Source: Spongilla lacustris (Eukaryota; Porifera; Demospongiae; Spongillida; Spongillidae). From it: a stretch of DNA of 64,000 bases. Positions 52,039 to 61,643 of this stretch are shown here, one piece after another. The stretch lies in the NCBI GenBank assembly GCA_949361645.1, contig OX442432.1:4715990-4779989 (forward strand), in the 5' to 3' direction. Under the pieces are notes generated by a model, which ran no database searches, had not been told where the DNA came from, and worked only from the letters and a program-made list of their open reading frames with translations. The stretch's first letter is position 1. Every line of letters starts with the position of its first letter. A program made the position numbers and the translations under genes.

Positions 52039-54035
52039 TTATTTATACACAAGTGGTTCAATCTGTAGTGTAGCATACATAGCGGGGTACTGGGCTTGCT
52101 CACTGCATCTCTTTGGACTCTCATAAGCCATTACAGGTACTTCATAGTCTGCTTGATCCATAGCAGCTGGCTCATAGATGGTGTTGTGCAAATCCATCAG
52201 CACTGGTGCCTCGGGCATGTGAGCTGTACCCATTGCATTTTGGTCATATACAGGATTCTCTGCATTGCCAAGGGACCGGGCATTAGGTCCACCTGAGAAA
52301 GGAGCGAGTTGGCCGAAAGATTCACTTGCTGTACCACACCCACCTCTGTGCTTCTTACTCCTCTTGTGAACTATGTACCCTGCAATGATGATGGCCCCCA
52401 CAGCCACGAGGGTCACCATGACAACCAGAGGGACCACCACCCCTGCAATCACAGCCGTAACTTGATTCCTTATTGTCACCATATCACTTGTAGGTGTAGT
52501 AGAAAGTGCAGTAGTAGGAAGTGCAGTAGTAGGAAGTGCAGTAGTAGAAAGTGCAGTAGTAGGAAGTGCAGTAGTAGGAAGTGCAGTAGTAGAAAGTGCA
52601 GTAGTAGGAAGTGCAGTAGTAGGAAGTGCAGTAGTAGAAAGTGCAGTAGTAGGAAGTGCAGTAGTAGGAAGTGCAGTAGTAGGAAGTGCAGTAGTAGAAA
52701 GTGCAGTAGTAGGAAGTGCAGTAGTAGGAAGTGCAGTAGTAGAAAGTGCAGTAGTAGGAAGTGCAGTAGTAGGAAGTGCAGTAGTAGGAAGTGCAGTAGT
52801 AGGAAGTGCAGTAGTAGGAAGTGCAGTAGTAGGAAGTGCAGTAGTAGGAAGTGCACTAGTAGGAAGTGCAGTAGTAGGAAGTGCAGTAGTAGAAAGTGCA
52901 GTAGTAGGAAGTGCAGTAGTAGGAAGTGCAGTAGTAGGAAGTGCAGTAGTAGGAAGTGCAGTAGTAGGAAGTGCAGTAGTAGGAAGTGCAGTAGTAGGAA
53001 GTGCAGTAGTAGGAAGTGCAGTAGTAGGAAGTGCAGTAGTAGGAAGTGCAGCAGTAGGAAGTGCAGTAGTATGACGTGCAGTAGTATGATGTGTAGTAGG
53101 AAGTGCAGTAGTAGGAAGTGCAGTAGTAGGAAGTGCAGTAGTAGGAAGTGCAGTAGTAGGAAGTGCAGTAGTAGGAAGTGCAGTAGTAGAAAGTGCAGTA
53201 GTAGAAAGTGCAGTAGTAGGAAGTGCAGTAGTAGGAAGTGCAGTAGTAGGAAGTGCAGTAGTAGGAAGTGCAGTAGTAGGAAGTGCAGTAGTAGAAAGTG
53301 CAGTAGTAGGAAGTGCAGTAGTAGGAAGTGCAGTAGTAGGAAGTGCAGTAGTAGGAAGTGCAGTAGTAGGAAGTGCAGTAGTAGGAAGTGCAGTAGTAGG
53401 AAGTGCAGTAGTAGGAAGTGCAGTAGTAGGAAGTGCAGTAGTATGACGTGCAGTAGTATGATGTGTAGTAGGAAGTGCAGTAGTAGGAAGTGCAGTAGTA
53501 GGAAGTGCAGTAGTAGGAAGTGCAGTAGTAGGAAGTGCAGTAGTAGGAAGTGCAGTAGTAGAAAGTGCAGTAGTAGGAAGTGCAGTAGTAGGAAGTGCAG
53601 TAGTAGGAAGTGCAGTAGTAGGAAGTGCAGTAGTAGGAAGTGCAGTAGTAGGAAGTGCAGTAGTAGGAAGTGCAGTAGTAGGAAGTGCAGTAGTAGGAAG
53701 TGCAGTAGTAGGAAGTGCAGTAGTAGGAAGTGCAGTAGTATGAAGTGCAGTAGTATGACGTGCAGTAGTATGATGTGTAGTAGGAAGTGCAGTAGTAGGA
53801 AGTGCAGTAGTAGGAAGTGCAGTAGTAGGAAGTGCAGTAGTAGGAAGTGCAGTAGTATGACGTGCAGTAGTATGATGTGTAGTAGGAAGTGCAGTAGTAG
53901 GAAGTGCAGTAGTAGGAAGTGCAGTAGTAGGAAGTGCAGTAGTAGGAAGTGCAGTAGTAGGAAGTGCAGTAGTAGGAAGTGCAGTAGTAGGAAGTGCAGT
54001 AGTAGGAAGTGCAGTGGTAGGAAGTGCAGTAGTAG
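52039..54035 (-). CDS. Single-pass membrane protein with mucin-like (Ala-Leu-Pro-Thr-Thr)n stalk and tyrosine-rich tail; 5' end lost to a retrotransposon
   Basis: The reading frame of the C-terminal part (stop at 52039) runs upstream without a stop into the minisatellite, where it reads A-L-P-T-T about 100 times (sometimes A-L-S-T-T). Thr/Pro-rich tandem repeats of this kind are typical heavily O-glycosylated mucin stalks. After the stalk come TPTSDMVTIRNQ, one membrane helix (VTAVIAGVVVPLVVMVTLVA and following) and a basic stop-transfer (HKRSKKHRGG). The tail has about 110 residues with Tyr motifs: NPVYDQ (NPxY), NTIYEP, ADYEVP, AMYATL and PLVYK, which are candidate phosphotyrosine or SH2/PTB sites. 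Upstream of 54035 the frame enters a retrotransposon LTR, so signal peptide and N-terminal domains are missing here. It is either a truncated pseudogene or continues by splicing across the insertion. It is a candidate adhesion or immune-type receptor; the family is unknown. Confidence 0.72.
52495..54035. repeat. 15-bp coding minisatellite, about 100 copies, with higher-order structure
   Basis: Plus-strand unit GTAGTAGGAAGTGCA. Common variants are GTAGTAGAAAGTGCA (Pro to Ser) and a block TATGACGTGCAGTAGTATGA followed by TGTGTAGTAGG. That block recurs four times (about 53070, 53445, 53755 and 53865) and includes a 3-bp loss, so the frame is kept. All three minus frames stay open, giving L-L-L-H-F and C-T-S-Y-Y shadows. 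Only the A-L-P-T-T frame joins the membrane-helix exon. Confidence 0.95.
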
Positions 54036-54181
54036 TGTAACGAGATAGCGTGGCAGCAACTTAATAGCAGCAGGTTTACAAGTATAGAACTGACCAACAC
54101 CGAAGAAAATATAGACTATATATGCACAAGCAGTCTGTCACCTGATTCCATGGGTTCAGTGCGCAAGCGCGTACTCTTTAC
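54036..54181 (-). mobile_element. Short LTR of the Ty3/gypsy element (3' LTR, 146 bp)
   Basis: On the minus strand it begins TGTAAAGAGTACGCG and ends CTATCTCGTTACA (TG...CA, with TGTAA/TTACA ends). It is preceded by a purine-rich AAAAGAGGGAG polypurine-tract-like segment just after the element's stop codon. TATATAG near the middle is a possible TATA box. Its outer end directly abuts the 15-bp repeat. No second LTR is in view because the element is 5' truncated. Confidence 0.75.
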
Positions 54182-54195
54182 ACTACTCCCTCTTT

Positions 54196-55140
54196 TCAAT
54201 TAATGAGCGATGAAAGGCCCATAGAAGTCTGTTTCCGTACACGGTTTGGATACCGCTTTGGAACCGGTACCATTCTCCTGTGGTCCTCTGGCACCGGTGC
54301 AGGCTCGGGAATTTCTGCGTGCCTTATCCCCGGATCAGGTTCGGGTACATGTAGGTCAATTTCTGGAGGCGGGGCTGCCAAATAATCATCATCATCCAGA
54401 AGCTGCAATCTTCTGCTTGTATGTTGTTCCTCCACTTGATGGGCTGCCTCCCCACCATCATCATTGCTGTCACGCTGTACCGTGCTATCGCCTTCTTGGT
54501 CCAGCCTGATCTTCGCTGGGCAAGGTTTAAGCCTATCAAAATGCACTAAATGCGTTTTTGTGCCCCGTATTCCTTTGATCTTATAAGTGCTGTTGCCGAT
54601 CCGCTCTACCACCTTGAATGGCCCCTTCCAGGGACAATGTAACTTCCGAGACAACCCTCGAGGTACAGCAGGAGAATGCAACCAGACAAGATCGCCTTGA
54701 TTGAAGGGTGCCCCGTGAATCTTTTCATCGTATATAGCCTTCTGTCGTTTGTGTTCGGTCACGCATCTGTCCCTCACTAGTCGATAAGAACTTTGTAGGT
54801 CTTCTTTCAACCTCTGCACATACTCTAGGACTGGAACTTCCTCAATTTTACTGCTACCATACATCAGATCAACCGGAAGCTTCACCTGTCGACCAAACAT
54901 CAGAAAGAATGGACTAAACCCTGTCGATGCGTGAACGCTTGAATTATACGCCAGGCAAACCCTGCGTATATTCTGCTCCCAATTAGAAGGATGCTTTCCC
55001 ACTGTTGTTGATAACATATCCAGCAGAGTTCGATTAAATCGTTCCACCATCCCGTTGCCCTGTGGGTGGTACGGCGTAGTGTGGGTCTTCTTTACCCCAA
55101 GAATATTGCATATCTCCTTCACCAGTGCAGATTCAAATTG
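54196..55140 (-). mobile_element. Ty3/gypsy retrotransposon, 3' fragment of pol (integrase C-terminal half)
   Basis: A single open frame encodes the end of the integrase core (TTPYHPQGNGMVERFNRTLL, with the third catalytic acidic residue), the NSSVHASTGFSPF segment and a GPF-type motif (CPWKGPFKVVERIG). A variable Pro/Asp/Glu-rich tail follows to the stop at 54196. Protease, reverse transcriptase, RNase H and the first catalytic Asp residues are absent. Homology stops abruptly at about 55140, next to CGGTCC-rich palindromic DNA, so the copy is 5' truncated and cannot be autonomous. It is unrelated in detail to the integrase gene at 59152-61439. Confidence 0.9.
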
Positions 55141-55330
55141 CCGGTGTCATAGGGTATACGGTCCGGCCCAATTTTCGGTCCGGCGGACCGTATTCCCTTA
55201 GGGAATACGGTCCCCCCCGGACCCAACTCCCTAGGGAATACGGTCCGTCTAAAAGATTGTACATCCAGGGAATACAGTCCGGGGGAGGAGGCGGACTCAA
55301 TTCCCTGACAGAATGGAGATTTGATTTTGA
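55141..55330. repeat. CGGTCC/GGGAATAC palindromic repeat cluster at the gypsy breakpoint
   Basis: GGTATACGGTCC, CGGTCCGGCGGACCG (palindrome) and CCCTTAGGGAATACGGTCC, CCTAGGGAATACGGTCCG and CAGGGAATACAGTCCGGG recur within 150 bp. GC content is higher than in its surroundings. It is probably part of a separate short element into which, or beside which, the gypsy copy was truncated. Confidence 0.65.
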
Positions 55331-55337
55331 CGACCCA

Positions 55338-55534
55338 GTTTATAGCGTGTATAATTAAAAAGAGAAATCCACCGAAATCGACGGACAGAAATTCTAATTG
55401 ATAATGAGCGTGTATAATTAAAAGGAGAAATCGATTTTATAGCGTGTCTAATTATAAAAAAGAGAAATCCACCGAAATCGACGGACAGAAATTCTAATTG
55501 ATTATGAACGTGTATAATTAAAAGGAGAAATCGA
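55338..55534. repeat. Two tandem copies of a roughly 98-bp unit
   Basis: Copy 1 is about 55338-55433 and copy 2 about 55434-55534. Shared text includes GAGAAATCCACCGAAATCGA, CGGACAGAAATTCTAATTGA and CGTGTATAATTAAAAGGAGA. A weaker partial copy (GGACAGAAGTTCTAATTGAT) follows at about 55600. Confidence 0.88.
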
Positions 55535-55970
55535 TTCTCGGCAACCGTTCTCGAAATCGCAACCGTTAAGGCAGACAATTATGAAAATAATTTAAACACA
55601 GGACAGAAGTTCTAATTGATAATGTTATATAATGAAAGACAGAAGTTATTTAATGAAATCAAGACAAGTTCCTTCACGACATTAGATGTTTAATGTAATG
55701 AATAGCTGATTGTTCGTACGATGTTTCTGGACTGTGGTTCATCCTTTGCAGGAGCGTGATCATTAGCTACAATGCAAAGAATACCTAGATTACTATTTGT
55801 CACCTCAAATGATTTTGACATCCTTTACCTCAGGGTAGAGGACATCCCAAGCAAGGGTATTTGCTTGAGGGCCCCTAAAACCTTCATCTATTGCAATCCC
55901 GAACAAGAAGTGTTGGACTGCCTCTACCTGTGCGATAAAAAATATATAAGAATTTTTACACCATCTTACA

Positions 55971-58900
55971 CTAACGCACTACTAAGATATTATTGATTGG
56001 CCATCTTGAAAAATAGAGCTTCAAGTTCCGATTTTTTGCCTCAGGCAGTGCTGATAGTAATGGATAATAGGAGGCGCCAGTGCTTCTTTCTTCTGTTCTT
56101 GGCAGAAAGAGTGTTTGAAAGAATGATTTTGTTGTATACTGACATATTGTTCTTAAAAATTCCTTCAGGATAATATAGAATAATTTGTTGTATGCATTCT
56201 TTATAGGAAAACAAACCTCCTTTTCAGAGCATATTTGAACAATATCCTTCAATGTAATCTTCATGTCACTAAATCAAAATTGACAAGAATGTTAGTATCC
56301 ACACAGTATAGGCTTACTTGTTGACATAGGGTGGGATTTTCCCTGCCTTCCACAATTTCAGTTTTTTTGCATGATTTTCATAGAAGCACCTCTCTGGCAG
56401 GGGTTCCACTGGGTTCACTTCTGGAATTGGTTGTCTAAAACTGGGTACTAAATCTTTATATGTATAACTGTGTGCTGCTTTGGAGAACCAAAAACAATGA
56501 TGATAATAGTAACTACTGGCATGTTTTAAATATTGTTTTGCTTACTGTGTACTTCCTCACACTTTGTAGGATAAGGCAAGCCACTTTGCACTCCTTCACA
56601 CATGGAGACAAGCTGCTGATCCAATACCTGCATGTGTGTCAATGTTTCGAAACCAAAAGATGTATTTTAATCATTTGGGTGCTATTCACCTTCTGAAGAG
56701 CTGTAGTGATATCTGAAGTTGCAAGCATGGCTGTAAGCATCATATTTTGAACAGCCTTATGATTAAAATATGTGACATGTGGGCTGTTGGGGTTGAATGT
56801 GTGTTAGTACAATTATTACTTGTGTGCTTTATAGCTTACCTTTCAACAAGCCATTTTGCCAGCCAAGACCGAAGCTCAGAACTGTCTGTCTGTAAAATTA
56901 AATATTGTGAGTTTAGAATAACAACATTAAGCTTGCAAAATAACACTCACAGTAAATTTCAAAGGCAAACTCTCTGCTACACACTGACCGATCTAGGTAA
57001 GAAAATTTTTACATCACATTCTGACTTGTGGTATAATACAACCTTGCAAACAAATATGCCGCAGTCTGACTGATTCTTTTGCTTTATTTCTGGTGCCTAC
57101 ATGTATAATATGGCATTAACGTGATACAGCATTCACCCCGTGCACTCTGACATACATTATAAAGTGAAATGGTCCACAAAATTCCTTCTATTTCCCAATC
57201 CTCGCATAGTACACATTGCAGAAAGTAACTGATACAAAAAAACATTAAACAATACTTTTACCATTACTATTAAGATACCTGATTATTTGTACTGTTTTGC
57301 CTTGAATTGATTCAAAATACGAATCATATATTAGCACACATTTTGAAGAGACATCAATAACCTAAATGGAAACCATATACTATCAGGCACATACATTACA
57401 TGAATGAATTGAGGTGCATTAGACATACAGCAAGAAACCAGTGGCTTGGAATGTTACATAGCAGAAGAATGTAATCATATTCGCATATACCACTTTCCTA
57501 AAATAAAATAAAATGAAACAATTATATTATTGGAACAGTTTGCACTAAAACTGTGCTTCATTAATAATAATAATATTAATAAAGAGCAATTTTCATCTAA
57601 ACTGTCCAATTATAATTATATGTACCAAAATTCAAGGCTCACTTGGAAGATCTGTTTCAAATTGTGTTTGGAATATCCATTTTCCTCAGAAAGCTTAGTG
57701 TAAACGAATGAACTTAGGCATTTTATTCTTTTCCTGTCAGAATCAAACTATAAAAGAACACATTAAGTCAGTTAATATTGTACTGGGATGATGTGAGTGC
57801 TGGGATGGTATGAGTGTGTACTGGGATGGTGTGAGTATGTATTGGGATGATGTGTGTGCTGGGATGGTGTGGGTGTGTACTGGGATAGAGGCCTTGCAAG
57901 GTTACACATCCCACTATCACCTCCACCCTCCCCACCCTCACACTGCAGTTGGATGGCCAACGGACACGAAATGGCTTTATAACTGTTGGTGAGATGGAAC
58001 AGTGTGTCCATTACAAAGCCAGTGAGTATGTTGCCATGACAACTGGTGTCATCATGTGATAGCACACCTCATGGTGTTGACTTTTGTGCCCATCAGTTCA
58101 GCAAGATAAGATGAAGTTTCTGGTCATTGGGACACATTCTTACATTTACACTACCCTTTCCAAGAATATGAAAGAAGTAATTGATAATCTGTTGTAAAAT
58201 CGTTTTTTTTTTCAAAACAAGGAAACTCATACCATTTATTGGAATCACTCACACGATCACCAATCCATGCGCCTTTCAAAAGATCGATGAATTCAGAAGT
58301 AGTCACCCAAAAGGAATCTCCTGATTTCATCAGCATGTCTGTATAGACAGCAATTTGATTGGTGCAAAAATTTTTTTGCCACTGATTTATATAGAACTAC
58401 TAGTAAGAAACAAACCTTCTGATGAGGCTGTTAATACTTCAGATTTGTAATTGTGCCCTAGTAATACATTGATGAAGGTGATTTAAAAAAAAATAGTCCT
58501 ACCACTGTCGGCTGCATTGCCAGTCACTGATGTAGATGCACTACTGCATATCACCTCCTGTGCTGCACTTCTGAAATGTATCTTGTCTGATACTCTGGAC
58601 TGGGATGGAGCTAAGCTGTAAAAGTGGAATTCCATTTCACAACCTAGAAGCAATGTAGCATCACTTGTGGCAGAATCTTTCCATTGAGGAAATAGCCAAA
58701 ACATTGCTTGTTCTTCTGCTCTGCTGTTAGTGATAATGCAAAAGGTGACATCTAGCATTGTCGCTATTGCCTGAAGTTCTAGGTGTGTTCCCCATGTTCC
58801 GGGTTTAGCCATGTTGGAGATATATGCCTCCCATGTAGGAGCAGATGTAACAAAGCTGAATAGGTGGCTGCCATCAGGCTAAAATAAAGAACAAAAATGT

Positions 58901-59096
58901 AAGAAATGATTTAAATGTATCCACTTACTGTGTATGGGTTGCTGGTCATGAAGTCAACAACCTCTCTTCTCAAAATGATGTGACGCTTTCTCCTATGAAT
59001 TCTTAGCAATTGGTCACAAACTGCAGCAAACAAGCAGTTTCCATCGCCAGGCACATTTCGACGCAGTTCCAAATCAAAATTTCGAATGTTGTTCAT
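55971..59096 (-). CDS. Two-protease protein: OTU domain followed by Ulp1/SENP-like (C48) domain, intron-rich, transposon-associated
   Basis: OTU proteases remove ubiquitin; C48 proteases act on SUMO-like modifiers. Exons 1-8 (minus) are 59096-58929, 58878-58503, 58338-58233, 57733-57643, 57497-57429, 57361-57279, 57228-57156 and 57096-57043. All are GT-AG with compatible phases and give 340 codons. The OTU domain has VPGDGNCLFAAVCDQL (catalytic Asp and Cys), GTWGTHLELQAIA and EMEFHFYSL (catalytic His). The C48 domain has CNIPSHWFLAV (His), VIDVSSKCVLIYDS (Asp) and QKNQSDCGIFVCK (Gln and Cys). Further coding exons probably follow: a tiny one at 56971-56951 (SLPLKFT), then 56889-56840 (SSELRSWLAKWLVE), 56730-56690, 56627-56546, 56453-56318 and 56268-55971 (stop). 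The 56840-to-56730 junction does not close in phase, so the 3' third is provisional. The gene starts 56 bp after the integrase stop, on the same strand. All catalytic residues of both proteases are present. Confidence 0.82.
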
Positions 59097-59151
59097 TCAT
59101 GATGGGTTGGGAGTGACAGGAAGTAGCTGTTCTGGTGGGCTGGTAATGCTT

Positions 59152-61439
59152 TCAATACATTTCCCTGCTCATGTTATGATTATGGAACATGTCATATTTG
59201 CATCCATTGTCAATATATGGTAACAAACCATGCAGAGTAGAAGGACGACAGCTCTTAGATTTTATGTACTTCTTTATGTTCCTAATTGATTGTTTTGTCT
59301 TCAAGTTCTTTCCTTCATTATTGATCAGACCAACCTTGTATTGATTAAAATTGCATTCATACAAATTGAAATGCATGCACCGAAATTTACCTGGCCTTTG
59401 TCAGATATGCTTTTCACAGTAAAAGGCCCCAGATATTTTCTCGTGAGCTTTTCTCCCATTCGGCTTTCCTGTCGTCTATTGCGTACCAGAACTTTGTCCC
59501 CCACTGATACATGTGATTTGATATCAATTTTGCCTTTCCTCTTGAGATCAGTGGCTATCTGACTGGTTTGGGCTTTGGTTATGTTAGCTTTAACCTATAT
59601 ATGCCATGAAAATCGAACATGTGTCAGGAGAGCATTCAACTCTGCATTCAAATTGAACTAACCTGTTGTGTTATCTTGGATCGATGTAATAACATTTGCT
59701 GATGCATTTCATCTCTAGAACTGTCATCTGCTGGAACTGTGTGCTCTGACCTCATAACATGTTCTATTGGGAAAGTAACTTTTCTCCCATAGGCAACTTC
59801 GTACGGTGAAAATTTAGTAGATGACTGTGGAGAGGTCCGTATTGCAAACAAAACTGACTCAATTGATTGGTCCCACACATCCAAGCAATCATTCACACAC
59901 TTTTCCAGTGATCTGTTTATAAAAAGTCTGTTCAGTACAGTTGCAATAAGAATTAAAGGAAAGAGCATCATGCAGGTACCTTATTATTGTTTGGTTCATT
60001 CTTTCACATAATCCATTAGATTGTGGATGATAGGCTGACGTCATTCGATGATCGATTTCAAATTCCTTGCATAGGCAGTCAACAACCTGCATGGAAAGTT
60101 CATATACTTGTAACGCAAATACACTTTTCTGCAGCTTAGTGGAATGCGATCCAGAGTGTGTCATTTATATATATGGATTGAAGTGCTTAGAAATGTACAT
60201 CAATATAAGGATGGCATGGTGTGGGAACTTGGGGGGGTGTATGAAAGTGAAGCTGCATCTCAGGTGAGTGTGATCTGTGGAATGAGCTGTGCGTGACTGT
60301 GAGTACATATAATATTGGTGAAGTCGTGTCACTTAATCAAATGTTACCTCGTTGATAAACTCCCTGCCCTGGTCAGTGATTATGTCTGATGCTCCAAATC
60401 GACAGTACAAAGAGTACATAAAGTGTGCCACTGTTGTAGCTTCTTTGTTTTGCAATGGTGCAGCTTCTGGCCATTTCGAAAAGTAGTCCGTTGCAACAAT
60501 TATGTACCGATTTCCACGTGGTGTTAATGTTAGTGGACCAATCAAATCCACACCCCAGAGGTTCCACAGGCCAGTTATGGGGATGGGCTGCAATGGCAGG
60601 TGTGGGGCTTTGATTGAATGGTTGGTTCTTTGACATGAATCACATTCGGTCACCTGCATGGAAATTTTGTGCAGCAATCCAAACAGAGTATATACCTCTC
60701 ATACTTATGTTAACCACATGGGAAAGTTATCATAGTCCTTTTTCTAAGGCCTCACATTGACCGGTCTTAGGACCTCTGGTGCAATGTTTTGGGATGTGCT
60801 ACATTGTATATATAATGGTGTTCCGCATGCATATTGCATGTATATAGTTGTATTCATTTTGAATACAACACATATACAACATATACAAAACATTGCACAT
60901 CTTACGACTTATAATGCATGTACATGCACAGTATACGTGTATTATACAGTATATGTATGCATGCATGCACTTACCCAACGGCGTATGTCCAGATGCATGT
61001 GCGGCCAGTAGTAGTGCCTCAATTTATCTTCGGTGCGGTCTCTTCCCTGATGGCCTCCACTTTTGGACGCATGACATTCCGAAAACGCCTTTGTTCTATC
61101 TTCTTCTGTTAAAAGCACCACTCTTGCATCTTCGTTCTTCCCTCCCACATACAGCAGAACATCGTCGTGGCTTAGCGAGAAGTCTGTCGAACGCTTTCGT
61201 ATCAGCCGCTTCTCTGACTCTGTAGCGCATAATGGGTACGTCCTGTCCTTTAGATACGACTGTACCCACTTCAGCGTTTCTTCGCATCTTTTCTGTTTAA
61301 CGTATTCCTGCTGAAGTACATGTACATGCAATGTAATTTCTTAACCGACGCATGCACTGGAAAAGAAAACAATTCAGTGTTACATTTTAAGTAGAACAAT
61401 GAGTGCTCAGATTCAGACGTTCATAACATAACCTACCAT
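59152..61439 (-). CDS. Gypsy-type integrase/transposase gene with six introns (Ginger-like)
   Basis: Exons (minus): a possible 3-nt coding exon 61439-61437 (ATG directly before a GTAGGT donor), then 61310-60975, 60653-60348, 60086-59980, 59912-59663, 59594-59391 and 59334-59152 (stop). They total 1389 nt, 462 residues. All junctions are GT-AG and phase-compatible. In order: an H2C2 zinc-binding domain (ECHASKSGGHQGRDRT, then CDSCQR after an intron); the DDE core with WGVDLIGPLTL (first Asp), DIITDQGREFINE (second Asp) and AYHPQSNGLCERMNQTI (Glu); FSPYEVAYGR; and KYLGPFTVKSI, the GPY/F motif. No reverse transcriptase, protease or LTR lies around it. An intron-split integrase without pol fits a Ginger DNA-transposon transposase or a domesticated integrase gene. 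The start exon is the weakest part. Confidence 0.85.
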
Positions 61440-61555
61440 TCCACCGCCTTCTTGTTCTCAGTCTTAGTACGTTACGCGCATGCAGAACGTGTACCACATA
61501 TTAATTCACGATTTAGCTCGGCAATGCGTAGATTTTTTATTGGTGATGTAGGATT

Positions 61556-61643
61556 TGTAGGCACCAATTTACTAAAGGGATTTCGTATATTCTGGCAATT
61601 ATGAAATATTATTTGACAAATGCTATGCTTAATTGGTGCCTAC
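61556..61643. mobile_element. 88-bp inverted-repeat element with TGTAGGCACC ends
   Basis: TGTAGGCACCAATT at the left and AATTGGTGCCTACA at the right are perfect 14-bp inverted repeats around about 60 bp. ATT precedes the left end and follows the right end. The TGTNR-type terminus is compatible with Ginger ends, and the element lies just upstream of the integrase gene. It could be a MITE or a remnant end. Confidence 0.6.

Noticed and set aside
52309..54048. 579-codon plus-strand open frame made of S-S-R-K-C repeats
   Set aside because: It is a shadow of the 15-bp minisatellite. The real frame is on the minus strand, where A-L-P-T-T continues into a membrane helix; the plus frame has no non-repeat domain.
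52476..54059. Minus-strand L-L-L-H-F and C-T-S-Y-Y open frames
   Set aside because: They are the other two stop-free registers of the same repeat and neither joins the membrane-helix exon in frame.
54036..54065. Continuation of the mucin frame into R-Y-T-T-T and an upstream acceptor-like TTAAG
   Set aside because: These bases belong to the gypsy LTR end, so the extension is a chance read-through rather than the native exon.
57772..58065. 97-codon minus-strand open frame with H-H-P-S-T-H repeats
   Set aside because: It lies in an intron of the OTU/Ulp1 gene and is mostly a TGGGATGGTGTGAGTG minisatellite. The neighbouring exons join across it in phase.
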